This document shows, piece by piece, positions 1 through 7,800 of a DNA stretch of 9,214 nucleotides. The DNA lies in the NCBI GenBank assembly GCA_030148625.1, contig JASBTC010000222.1, positions 1 to 9,214 of the forward strand, read 5' to 3'. The position numbers and the translations under genes were made by a program. A model generated the notes under the pieces. It had not been told where the DNA came from. It searched no databases and saw only the letters and a list, made by a program, of their open reading frames with translations. This stretch comes from Sphingobium sp. (GTDB lineage: Bacteria > Pseudomonadota > Alphaproteobacteria > Sphingomonadales > Sphingomonadaceae). How positions within the stretch are numbered: the first letter of the stretch is position 1; each line of letters begins with the position of its first letter.

Positions 1-510
1 AATCCGATCCCCAAGGCGGAAGTCTATGGTGCGGAACTGGAGCTGAGCGCCCGTCCGGTGGCCGGGCTCGATCTGGCCGCATCGGTCGGGGTCACCGGAT
101 CGAAGATCCTGACCTATGACACGACCGTCTTTGCCGGCCTGCCTTCGGCGGGCGATTTCAAGGGCAACAAGCTGCCCCAGGTGGCCGGAATCTCCTATGC
201 GCTTTCCGCGCAATATCGCTTCGAGATGGCTGGCGATGTCGCGCTGATCCCCCGGCTCGAGCTCAACGGATCGGGTGGCGCCTATTATTGGGAGATCGAC
301 AATCTCGCCAAGCGCGGCAGCACCAATCTGATCAATGCACGGCTGACGGTGGAGGCGGGCAAAGTCTCGGTCACCGCTTTTGCCGAGAATCTGCTGAAGG
401 AACGCTACGTCCTCGAATATGTCCCGGCGCAATGGAGCGGTGCGGCGGGTGATTTCTCGGCCGCCGCACCGGGGCGACGCATCGGCGTGCGTGCCCGGCT
501 GGATTTCTGA
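1..510 (+). CDS. TonB-dependent outer-membrane receptor, C-terminal part (5' end outside window)
   Basis: The reading frame is open from base 1 (N-P-I-P-K-A-E-V-Y-G-A-E-L-E) to the TGA at 508-510, giving 169 residues of a protein that begins upstream of the window; the GTG at 58 is internal, not the start. The fragment shows the alternating hydrophobic/polar strands of a TonB-dependent receptor barrel. Supporting motifs are 'KAEVYGAELE' followed by a hydrophobic strand, 'LPQVAGISYALSAQYRF' (the late-barrel 'P...p....a.Y.f' pattern), 'NLINARLTVEAGKVSVTAFAENLLKERY' (the 'vN.rl.......W.v..fv.NLtd..Y' pattern) and the closing 'PGRRIGVRARLDF', ending in the terminal Phe recognised by the BAM complex. 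Such receptors import siderophores, vitamins, glycans or other substrates through the outer membrane using TonB-ExbBD energy. The substrate cannot be told because the plug domain is missing. It lies upstream of, and in the same direction as, the SRPBCC/SnoaL and regulator genes, separated by a repeat element, so co-transcription is possible but not shown. Confidence 0.88.
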   Translation, partial: NPIPKAEVYGAELELSARPVAGLDLAASVGVTGSKILTYDTTVFAGLPSAGDFKGNKLPQVAGISYALSAQYRFEMAGDVALIPRLELNGSGGAYYWEIDNLAKRGSTNLINARLTVEAGKVSVTAFAENLLKERYVLEYVPAQWSGAAGDFSAAAPGRRIGVRARLDF

Positions 511-534
511 TGCTGCTTCGCCCGCTCTCATCTT

Positions 535-641
535 GTCATTCCCGCGAATGCGGGAGACGTAGTCGACCGTAGGTCAATCCAGCTTCTTCTTCTTTTTGAT
601 GCTTCACGGAAAAGCTGGATCCCCGCGTTCGCGAGGATGAC
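535..641. repeat. Intergenic inverted-repeat element (REP/MITE-like, about 107 bp)
   Basis: The spacer between the receptor gene and the next gene is mostly an imperfect long palindrome. The left end starts GTCATTCCCGCGAATGCGGG (535-554), and the reverse complement of the right end (619-641) starts GTCATCCTCGCGAACGCGGG. Over the first 21 bases of the two ends 17 match. Each end also folds on itself (CCCGC-gaat-GCGGG at 541-554). Inside, a perfect 9-bp pair ATCCAGCTT (577-585) / AAGCTGGAT (612-620) encloses a pyrimidine-rich stretch. From general knowledge, 'GTCATTCCCGCGAA.GCGGGAATCCAG'-type sequences are scattered in many copies through sphingomonad and other proteobacterial intergenic regions. 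It encodes no protein. When transcribed it would form a strong stem-loop that could end or attenuate receptor-gene transcription or protect the mRNA 3' end. It may contain the upstream region of the next gene, but no convincing -35/-10 pair was seen. Confidence 0.8.
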
Positions 642-661
642 AAAAGGGAGTCGACAACAAT

Positions 662-666
662 AAGGA
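662..666 (+). promoter_or_regulatory. Ribosome binding site of the SRPBCC/SnoaL gene
   Basis: AAGGA lies 6 bases before the ATG at 673. It supports that start over the internal ATG codons and places translation initiation just outside the inverted-repeat element, which ends at 641. Confidence 0.65.
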
Positions 667-672
667 ACGACA

Positions 673-1533
673 ATGGGACAGGCACAGGTGGTGCGGCGGA
701 TCTCGGCCCCGGCAGCGGCGGTCTGGGACCTGATATCCTGGCGCGGCATGGCGCGGCTCGTCGGTGACGGGCTGTTCGAGGGCGTGGTTTTCGACGACGA
801 CAGTGTCGCGCCTGGGGCGACCAAATGGGTGCGCGGGCCATGGCCGCTGCCGATCCGCGAGCAGCTGGAATGGATCGACGAGGCACGGACCAGCTATGGG
901 TATCGCGTGGTCGACAATGGTCCGCTGCCGGTGACCGATTATGTCGGCACGGTACGTGTCGTGCCCAATGGGCCTGACGCCTGCTCCGTCACGATCCGGT
1001 GCGACTATGTCGGCGTCGATGTGACCGATGCCGAATGGCAGGCGACATGGGAGGCGATGGAGGGCGGCCTTCTCGATACGGTCGCCGCGCGTTTCGGCGA
1101 TGCGCCGACGGCGCGGGCCGAGGAGGACATCGCAGCGATCGTGCGTGCGCGCAGCGACGTGTTCCAGGCCGATTTCGCGACCGGCGACGCGGCGCGGCTG
1201 GTCGCCAACTATTATGTGCCCGACACGCATGGCGGCGGCCCCCGCGTGGTGATGCCCGATGCGCCGATGCTTGTCGGCCGGGATGCGATCGCGGCGATGT
1301 TCACGGGCATGATCCGCGATTTCTCGGCGTGCGAATTGCGCCAGGTCGAAGTGCGCCGATCGGGCGACATGGCCTGGGAATTGAGCGAGGCGACGGTCAC
1401 GCCGCGCGACGCGGCCGCCCCGCCGCTGGCAGTGCGTTACATCATCGCCTGGGCACTGACCGGCGAGGGCTGGCGTGTGGCCGTGGACTTCTTCGCCTGG
1501 GGTGATCTGGGACTCGATTCACCACCGGCTTGA
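673..1533 (+). CDS. Two-domain protein: SRPBCC (START/polyketide-cyclase-like) fused to SnoaL-like (NTF2 fold) domain
   Basis: This 286-residue protein has no signal peptide or membrane segment and should be cytoplasmic. Residues 1-142 match the SRPBCC/polyketide cyclase_dehydrase pattern: 'GQAQVVRRISAPAAAVWDLI' (the family 'v.r.i.ApaevVWdli.' start), a central 'GATKWVRGPWPLPIREQLEWIDEA' and the final long helix 'EWQATWEAMEGGLLDTVAARFG' that closes the ligand cavity. Residues about 148-280 look like a SnoaL-like/NTF2 domain: 'AEEDIAAIVRARSDVFQADFATGDAARLVANYYVPDT', 'LVGRDAIAAMFTGMI', and final strands 'YIIAWALTGEGWRVAVDFFAWGD'. Both folds are hydrophobic-pocket scaffolds that bind, isomerise or cyclise small organic molecules, and either may also be non-catalytic. 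No catalytic residue can be assigned with confidence. The start is supported by AAGGA at 662-666. The stop is 4 bases before the ATG of the regulator gene, so the two are probably translated from one message. The joining of these two folds in one chain is uncommon; a fused annotation error is unlikely because the frame is open throughout. Confidence 0.75.
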   Translation: MGQAQVVRRISAPAAAVWDLISWRGMARLVGDGLFEGVVFDDDSVAPGATKWVRGPWPLPIREQLEWIDEARTSYGYRVVDNGPLPVTDYVGTVRVVPNGPDACSVTIRCDYVGVDVTDAEWQATWEAMEGGLLDTVAARFGDAPTARAEEDIAAIVRARSDVFQADFATGDAARLVANYYVPDTHGGGPRVVMPDAPMLVGRDAIAAMFTGMIRDFSACELRQVEVRRSGDMAWELSEATVTPRDAAAPPLAVRYIIAWALTGEGWRVAVDFFAWGDLGLDSPPA

Positions 1534-1537
1534 TGAC

Positions 1538-4315
1538 ATGATGCCGGACTTGAACGGACGGAAAGGGGATAAGGAGGTCGCACTGCCCGATCATGGACCC
1601 GATCGATCGCCCGGTGAGGACTTCGGCGAAACCTGGGACGATATGCGCGCGGCCGATCCCGGTTTCGCGGCCGAACTGCCTTATCGCTATGCGCCGCGTC
1701 CACCCAGCGGCTTCACCGTCGTGCGCAAGGATCTGCTGCGCCATCTGACCGAAGCCAGCCTGCTCAAGCAGCTTTCGATCGTTCGCGGCCCAGCAGGCTC
1801 GGGCAAGACGACCTTGCTCTCGCAATGGCGCGACGTCGGCCGCGAGATGGATCGCGCGATCGCCTGGCTGACCATCGACGGCGCCGATCGCGAACCCGGC
1901 CATTTCGTCGCGGGGCTGGCCGATGCGCTCGACGGCGCGGGCTGCACCGCCACTGCTCAGGGTTTCCGTGCTGTGTGCGACGGGATTGCAGGGCGATCGA
2001 CGGTGCAGGTCGCGCAAATGCTGGCATCGGTCTGCAATCGTGCCGGCGAGCGCCCTGTCATCGTGCTCGATCAATATGAGGATATGGACGGCGCGCGGGC
2101 GGGCGAGATCATCCGCGGCTTCCTGCAGCATGCGACCAGCGCGCGGCTGGTGATCGCCAGCCGTGTCCGCCCCGCCATTCCTCTCGGCAGCCTGCGCGCA
2201 CGCGATCAATTGTTCGAGATCGGCCCGTCCGACCTGAACCTGACCCCGCTGGAGACGCGGGCGGTGTTCGACGCCGACGTGCCCGAACTCTACACGCGTC
2301 GCCTGCATTTCGAGACCAGCGGTGAGGCGGTGGCGATCGGTTTTGCCCGGCGCGTGATGGACGAATTGCCGCGCGACATGGTCGGCACCGAGAATTGGCA
2401 GGATCAACTCCACGAATATTACCGCGCCGAAGTGCTCGACGCGTTGCCCGCCGAACTGCGCGCCGCGATGAGCCGGTTGGTCGTGGTCGAGCGGTTCGAT
2501 CTGTCGCTGGCCAACGCGCTGCTCGGCCGCAACGCCACCGAGATGATCGAGCGGCTGCACCATATCGACGGGCTGTTGCTGCGCCATCGCGGCACGCAGG
2601 AATTCTATTTCTCCGAAATGCTGCGCCGTTTCCTCGAACAGCGCCTGGCCTGGCTCGAGGATGACGAGCATGCCGCACTCCACGGCCGCGCCGCGACCTG
2701 GTTTGCCGAGCGTGGCCGCAATGTCGAGGCGTTGCGCCATGCCGTCGCCGCTGGCAATCGTGATGAGGCGATCCGGCTGCTCGATCGCATCGGCCATGCC
2801 AATCTGTTGCCGCAACAGGGCGTGCCGGCGACGCACCAGTTGCTCGAAGCGATCGGCCTGGTCGAGGAAGCGACGACGGGAACATTGCTGTCGATGGCGC
2901 TGATCCACGCGCATGAGGGCGATGTCGAGGCGGCCGCGGCGCGGCTGGAGGAAGCCAAGGCGCGTATCGCACGCGATGGCGATGCCGATGCGGCGGTGCA
3001 GGGGCAGTTGATCCGCGCCGAAGCCTTTGTCGCCGGTTTCCGCGATGAGACCGTCGGCGCGGAGACCGCGCCCGCGCTGCAACGCTATCTGGAAAGTATG
3101 GCGGAGAGCGAGCATGACGGCCGCGCGCAGGCCCGCATCCTGCTGTCCTGGGATCTTTTCTGCCGCGGCGACCTGCCCGGCAGCGCGCAATTGATAGAGG
3201 CCGCCGCCGACGATTATGCGGAGACCGAGGCGGTCTATGGCTGCCTGTTCATGCATGTCCACCGCACCCTGGCGCGTTTCTGGCGCAACGATCTCGATCG
3301 TGCGCTGGAGGATATGACGCTGGCCGAACAGATGACGCGGATCTTCTTTCCGGAGGATCAGCGGCTGCGCGCGATGACGGGGATGCTGCGCGCCGGATTG
3401 CTGTTCGAACTGGGCCGGCCCGATCCGCTGATCGATCTCACCGCGCTCGTCGGCGCGGTCGGCGCGGTCGAGAGCTGGAGCGAGATCCAGATCTGGAGCC
3501 ACGTCCAGGGCGCGCGCGCGGCGATGGCGCAGGGACGGCCAAGCGAGGCGCGCGGCATTATCGGCTATGGTCTGGAGGTTGCGCGGCGGCTCGATTCACC
3601 GCGGCTCGGCTGGGCGATGCGCGTCAGCGGGATCGATGTCGCGGTCCGCGTCGGCGATCTCGATCGCGCCGCGCACGAGGCCGCGGCCATGGGACTGGCC
3701 GATGACGATTTCGCCGGTGCGGAAGCCGGCAAGCTGACCTGGCAGGAACGCATCGGCGGCCTGCTCGCCGCGGTCCGCCTGGCCGATGCGCAAGGCGCCC
3801 TGGATGATGCCCAAAGGCTGATCGAACGCGCGGACAGTCTGGCGGCGGCGACCGGATCGACGCGCCACGCGGTCGCACTCGGCATTGCGCGTGCCCGGCT
3901 CGCGCATGCGCGCGGCGATGCCGATGCGACCCAGGCGGCGCTGGATGCCGCGCGGCAATTTTGTCCCGAGTCGGTGCCGGTGCAGCTTTTCCTCGATGGG
4001 GGCGAGTGCCTGCGCGCCTATATGCCCGATCTCGCATCCTGGGCGATCCCGAGCATCGCGCGCGCCGGCCGACTGGCCGACGAGCCTGCGGCCCGGGTCG
4101 GCGCCCGCGATCCACTGACGGCACGCGAACGCCAGATCCTGCTGTTCATGGGGGAAGGGCACCCGAACAAGGTGGCCGCGCACCGGCTGGGCTTGAGCGA
4201 AGCGACGGTGAAATTCCATCTGCGCAATATCTATCGCAAGCTCAGGGCACAGAACCGGACCCAGGCACTGGCGCGGTATCGGACATTGTCGCGCGACGGG
4301 GTTTCGTTCGGCTAA
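1538..4315 (+). CDS. MalT/LAL-type LuxR-family transcriptional regulator (STAND ATPase)
   Basis: With the ATG at 1538 the product is 925 residues, within the usual 850-950 of LAL (large ATP-binding LuxR) regulators. Order of parts: a lead-in ending 'YRYAPRPPSGFTVVRKDLLRHL', where family similarity begins; Walker A 'GPAGSGKTT' at residues 84-92; a Walker B-like strand 'VIVLDQYED' near 173-182; a sensor-type strand 'RLVIASR' near 203-209; a winged-helix region; 'WFAERGRNVEALRHAVAAGNRDEAIRLL' near 388-415, typical of this family; a long helical TPR-like region to about 850; and a C-terminal LuxR helix-turn-helix at 859-914 ('LTARERQILLFMGEGHPNKVAA...LSEATVKFHLRNIYRKL'). Such proteins bind ATP and a small inducer, assemble, and activate nearby promoters; they lack the acyl-homoserine-lactone domain of LuxR proper. 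The frame stays open upstream to a GTG at 1475 inside the previous gene; ATG 1538, 4 bases after that gene's stop, is the better start, with ATG 1541 equivalent. A strong Shine-Dalgarno at 1571-1578 leaves a later start possible. Confidence 0.88.
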   Translation: MMPDLNGRKGDKEVALPDHGPDRSPGEDFGETWDDMRAADPGFAAELPYRYAPRPPSGFTVVRKDLLRHLTEASLLKQLSIVRGPAGSGKTTLLSQWRDVGREMDRAIAWLTIDGADREPGHFVAGLADALDGAGCTATAQGFRAVCDGIAGRSTVQVAQMLASVCNRAGERPVIVLDQYEDMDGARAGEIIRGFLQHATSARLVIASRVRPAIPLGSLRARDQLFEIGPSDLNLTPLETRAVFDADVPELYTRRLHFETSGEAVAIGFARRVMDELPRDMVGTENWQDQLHEYYRAEVLDALPAELRAAMSRLVVVERFDLSLANALLGRNATEMIERLHHIDGLLLRHRGTQEFYFSEMLRRFLEQRLAWLEDDEHAALHGRAATWFAERGRNVEALRHAVAAGNRDEAIRLLDRIGHANLLPQQGVPATHQLLEAIGLVEEATTGTLLSMALIHAHEGDVEAAAARLEEAKARIARDGDADAAVQGQLIRAEAFVAGFRDETVGAETAPALQRYLESMAESEHDGRAQARILLSWDLFCRGDLPGSAQLIEAAADDYAETEAVYGCLFMHVHRTLARFWRNDLDRALEDMTLAEQMTRIFFPEDQRLRAMTGMLRAGLLFELGRPDPLIDLTALVGAVGAVESWSEIQIWSHVQGARAAMAQGRPSEARGIIGYGLEVARRLDSPRLGWAMRVSGIDVAVRVGDLDRAAHEAAAMGLADDDFAGAEAGKLTWQERIGGLLAAVRLADAQGALDDAQRLIERADSLAAATGSTRHAVALGIARARLAHARGDADATQAALDAARQFCPESVPVQLFLDGGECLRAYMPDLASWAIPSIARAGRLADEPAARVGARDPLTARERQILLFMGEGHPNKVAAHRLGLSEATVKFHLRNIYRKLRAQNRTQALARYRTLSRDGVSFG
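1571..1578 (+). promoter_or_regulatory. Strong Shine-Dalgarno-like sequence inside the 5' part of the regulator gene
   Basis: AAGGAGGT is a perfect match to the anti-Shine-Dalgarno sequence. The nearest in-frame codon at suitable spacing is CTG at 1583-1585 (5 bases after GGAGG). The ATG at 1593 is out of frame and too far away. The next in-frame ATG is at 1643, far beyond normal spacing. It may mark a real CTG start, cause ribosome pausing, or be chance; the ATG at 1538 itself has no clear ribosome binding site. Confidence 0.4.
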
Positions 4316-4334
4316 AGCAACATCATAGGACAGG

Positions 4335-4364
4335 CATGCCGTGATGATGTGCGATCACGGCATG
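4335..4364. terminator. Hairpin between convergent genes, possible bidirectional terminator
   Basis: CATGCCGTGAT (4335-4345) and ATCACGGCATG (4354-4364) form a perfect 11-bp stem with an 8-base loop. It starts 20 bases after the regulator gene's TAA and ends 10 bases before the stop of the opposing membrane-protein gene, the expected place for a shared terminator. Neither side is followed by a run of T, so intrinsic termination would be weak. An mRNA-end stabiliser or protein-binding palindrome is an alternative. Confidence 0.55.
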
Positions 4365-4374
4365 TGCGGGCGAC

Positions 4375-4656
4375 TCACCGATCATATTTCCGCGTTCCGC
4401 GCCGGCCCTGAGTCGGCGTCGCGTCGCCCGGAGCCCGATTCTCATCCGCTGCGTTCGCATCGGCGGAGACGCGCCGATCGGCGGCGCTGCCGTCGGGATC
4501 CATCCATTTTCGCCTGTCGATGCCGAAGCCGCCGCTGTTCTGGAAACCGCGCGGCGCACGAAGGAAAAGGCCGGTGAGCCATGCCGCCGCGGCGACAAAG
4601 CCGATCACGATCACGATAGCGAAGATGGCCAATCCCGACATATCATTTGCGCCCAT
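4375..4656 (-). CDS. Small single-pass membrane protein of unknown function
   Basis: Reading from ATG at 4656 gives 93 residues. Near the N-terminus is one clear transmembrane helix, 'SGLAIFAIVIVIGFVAAAAWLTGLFL' in two consecutive halves (residues about 7-32). It is followed by a basic turn 'RAPRG' and a polar tail rich in Asp, Arg and Ala ('RRKWMDPDG', then 'RRVSADANAADENRAPGD') with a basic end. The positive charges after the helix suggest the tail faces the cytoplasm (N-out/C-in). No family is recognised. The frame extends to a TTG at 4683, but ATG 4656 has a purine-rich lead 'GAACGAAAAA'; a second ATG at 4641 lies just before the helix and is also possible. The gene converges with the regulator gene across a hairpin and lies 168 bases downstream of the amidohydrolase stop in the same direction, with its own candidate promoter, so it is probably transcribed separately. 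It is judged a real gene because the helix is clear and no other frame here looks like a gene. Confidence 0.6.
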   Translation of the reverse strand: MGANDMSGLAIFAIVIVIGFVAAAAWLTGLFLRAPRGFQNSGGFGIDRRKWMDPDGSAADRRVSADANAADENRAPGDATPTQGRRGTRKYDR

Positions 4657-4708
4657 TTTTTCGTTCAGCCCGAGAGCCGCCAATGCGCAGATTGTTTAGA
4701 TCGGGTTC

Positions 4709-4737
4709 AATATATCATTAGTTAAGGCGGCTCGGAA
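4709..4737 (-). promoter_or_regulatory. Candidate promoter of the small membrane-protein gene
   Basis: On the minus strand TATATT (4714-4709) resembles a -10 box and TTCCGA (4737-4732) is a weak -35, with 17 bases between them. It lies in an AT-rich island (about 4685-4740) that stands out from the surrounding GC-rich sequence, 50-60 bases upstream of the start codon. The -35 matches only 3 of 6 consensus bases, so this is a suggestion only. Confidence 0.3.
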
Positions 4738-4824
4738 ATTGAGATGAACCGTGCAAGGGCGGCCGTCGCTCAACTATGCCCTGACTTGACGGTATCCGCC
4801 CGATGATCGCCGAATCCGGACCGA

Positions 4825-7800
4825 TCAGTGATCGAAGTTGGCCGACTGGAACCATTGCGCCGGCAAGGCCTGCGCGCGCGGCCAGACTTCATTCAGCGTT
4901 TCGGCGTCGTAAATCCGGCCGTTCTTCATCACCAGACTGATCGCGCGGGCATTGCGGATGTCGGTCAGAGGGTCGGCATCGAGTATCAGCAGGTCGGCGA
5001 GCTTGCCGGGTTCGATGCTGCCGATGTCGGTGGCATGGCCGATGACCTCCGCCGATCCGATCGTGGCGGCGCGGAGCACTTCGAGCGGGGTGGCGCCGCC
5101 CGCCGCATAGGCCTCCATCTCGTAATGATAACCCAGGCCCTGAAGTTCGCCATGGCTGCCGATGCCGATCAGCCCACCGGCGCGCTGGATGCGCAAGGCG
5201 TCGGCGGCAAAGGCGGGATAGAGGCTGTCGTCGGGTGACGACCATTCGCGGCCGCGCATCTTGGCGTCGACCACATTCCCCGGCATGAAACGGCGCAGCT
5301 TGGCGTCGCGGCTGGGATCGTCGCGGATGATCATGTCGTCGAGCGACGGCATGCCGCCATACATGACGTTGAAGGTCGGCGAATAGCCGATCCGGGTGCG
5401 TGCATAGAGCTGGACGACATCGTCGCGCAGCGGCGTGACGGGCAGGCTGTGCTCGTTGCCGGCGAAACCGTCGATCGCATGGGTCAGGTTGAGCGTCAGG
5501 TCGCTCGCGCCTTCGGTGGTCGGCATCATGCCGAGCTCGGCGGCCGCCTCGGTCATGAACTGGCGCTGGCGGCGGTTGCCGATCATGTAGGACTTGATGT
5601 TGCGCGTGCGATAATGGTCGCGATAGCGGGTCAGCACGTCGATCGCATCGGCCTTCGAATTGACCTCCGCATTGACGAAGATGCCGGGGCCGGTGGTGAA
5701 GGCGCGGGGGCCGGGCATCATGCCGGCATCGATCATGTCCTGATATCCGAACATGTCGACGGTGAAGGGCTGGACGTCCAGGCCGGAGGTGACGCCATAA
5801 GCGAGATTGGCGAGGAAATCCCAATGGCCGCGATCGAGCAACCCGCGGCGGATCTCGAACCAATGGGCATGGGTGTCGACCAGGCCGGGCAGGATGAACT
5901 TGCCGGCGACGTCGCGGATCGCGGCGCCCGCGGGTACCGCGACTTCGCCGGTCCGGCCGATGGCGGCGATGCGGTTGCCGGTGACGACGACATCGGCGCC
6001 CGTGACGACTTCGTCTCCGCGCATCGTCACCACGGTGGCGCCGCGCAGCACGACGCTGCCGCTTGGCATGTCGCGCGGCAGCGAGATGGGGGTGGGGAAG
6101 CTTTCTGCGCGGCTTTCGGCGGTGCCGGGCGGCGTACCCGCGATACCGGCGAGCGCGACGGTGCGGATCGTCGATCCCACCGACCACAGGATCGACGTGC
6201 CGTCCCGGCTCCAGGCCAGATGATCGGCGCCGATCCGCGTCAGCCGCGTGAGCGCGATCGATGGCGCGGAAAGCTGGATGGTCGCGCCGCCGGGCGCATT
6301 GGCCGGGGGCAGATCGACCAGATAGAGCTGCGACGCCGCCTTGACGAGCGCGCGATCGCCCGTCGGGCTGATGCGGACATCCTCGGGCGGCACCGGCATC
6401 CCGGCGTAATATTGATTGCCGTTACGCGCCTTGAAGGCGATGTCGCGGCGCAGATCCTCGCCGTCGAGCCGGATCGAGCTCGTTCCTTCGGGGGCTGTGA
6501 AGCGCAGCCGGCCAGCATCGCCGAATTGCAGCGCACGAATGCCGAGGCCGCTCGTTACCAGCCTGACCGGTCCGCCGCCGCCGGCCGGGAGCAGCACGAT
6601 TTCGGTCTGCCGGTTCTGCGAAAGCTCGTCATTGGTCTCGAGCCGGTCGTGATGATTGGCGCGCAGCACCGCGATGCTTCGTCCGTCGGGCGCGAATTGT
6701 GGTTCGCTGTACATGGCGGACGCCTGGGTCAGCCGGCGCGGGCGCCCGCCGGCGGCGGGAACCGTCCACACCTGTCCGCCCTCGCTTGCGGTCCAGGTGA
6801 CATAGACGATCGAGCGCCCATCGGGCGACCAGCTCGGCTGGAAGGCCATGCCCTCGACGCCCGGCACCGGCCGCGCGGCGGCGCCTTGTGTCAGCGCGCG
6901 CGTGTAGAGCCGTCCCAATGCGGTGAAGGCGACGCTGCGGCCATCGGGGGACGGGGCGGGTCCCTGGAACACGCGCACTGTCACCGGGCCGTCGTCGAGT
7001 GTCTGCGTGACGCGCGTCGATCGGCCGACATCGAGCGCGACCGATGCGCTGAACTGGATCGGCGCGGCCTTGCCGCTGGCGAGATCGATGCGCGACAGCC
7101 CGCCATTGACGCTCGTCAGGATCGATCGGCCGTCCGCGGCAAAGCTGAAGCGCGGAACCAGGTCGACATAATAGCCGCCCTCGCGGCTGTCATGGTCGAT
7201 CGCCGCGATCCAGCGATCGTCGCCGGTATCGAGGTCGCGCAGGCGCAGGCCGGTGAGCGTGCCGGTGCGGCTGGCATAAGCGAGACGGCGGCCGTCGCGC
7301 GACAGCATCGGCCGCATCGCGCCGCCGGGCGAAGCGAGAATCGTCGCTTCCGCGCCGCTCCGCAGGTCGCGCCGGACGATCGACCAATGCGGCAGATAGC
7401 GATCGTACCAGAGCGTGCCAGTCTTCTGCGCATAATAGAGATAGCGCCCGTCCGGCGACGGCGCGGCACCCAGCGCGTTGATACGCTTGTCGAACCCCTC
7501 GGTGCCGCTGGGCTTCGCCTTGGTGATCTGGACGCCCGCACCGCCGTCGCGATCGTACATGAAGATCTCGAACGCCAGATCGGCATGGATCGAGCGTGAG
7601 ACATAGACGAAACGGCCATCGGGCGACCAGGCGGGCGACGAATAGATCGCCGCGCTCTCGTCCCGCGAAAGCTGTTTCAGGCCGGTACCGTCGCTGTTCG
7701 CGATCCACAGGTTCGCCGCCCCCGAACGATCGCTGACAAAGGCGAACTGGCGGCCATCGGGCGAAAAGACCGGCTGGGTTTCATAGGCCAGCCCGCGCAG

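Noticed and set aside
528..886. Short minus-strand frames across the repeat element
   Set aside because: They consist of repeat sequence plus the antisense of the SRPBCC gene and have no domain.
1593..1755. ATG 1593 as start of a small protein served by the AAGGAGGT at 1571
   Set aside because: It is 15 bases from the Shine-Dalgarno, out of frame with the regulator, and the predicted product is a Arg/Pro-rich shadow of about 54 residues.
1442..3502. Long open frame (686 codons) on the minus strand opposite the regulator gene
   Set aside because: Same cause: a shadow of the G+C-biased regulator gene, which has clear Walker A and HTH motifs on the plus strand.
1538..4315. Classical quorum-sensing LuxR paired with an acylase as a signal-quenching system
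   Set aside because: The regulator has the MalT-type ATPase/helical architecture and no autoinducer-binding domain, no LuxI-type synthase is present, and the acylase substrate is unknown.
4822..4834. Small palindrome CGATCA-g-TGATCG over the amidohydrolase stop codon
   Set aside because: Only 6 bp per arm with a one-base centre; cannot form a usable RNA hairpin and GATC-containing words are very common in this sequence.
5449..7599. Very long open frame (716 codons) on the plus strand opposite the amidohydrolase gene
   Set aside because: Its translation is low-complexity in character and shows no domain, while the minus strand gives a full, motif-rich protein. Long antisense frames are expected in GC-rich genes with strong third-position bias.
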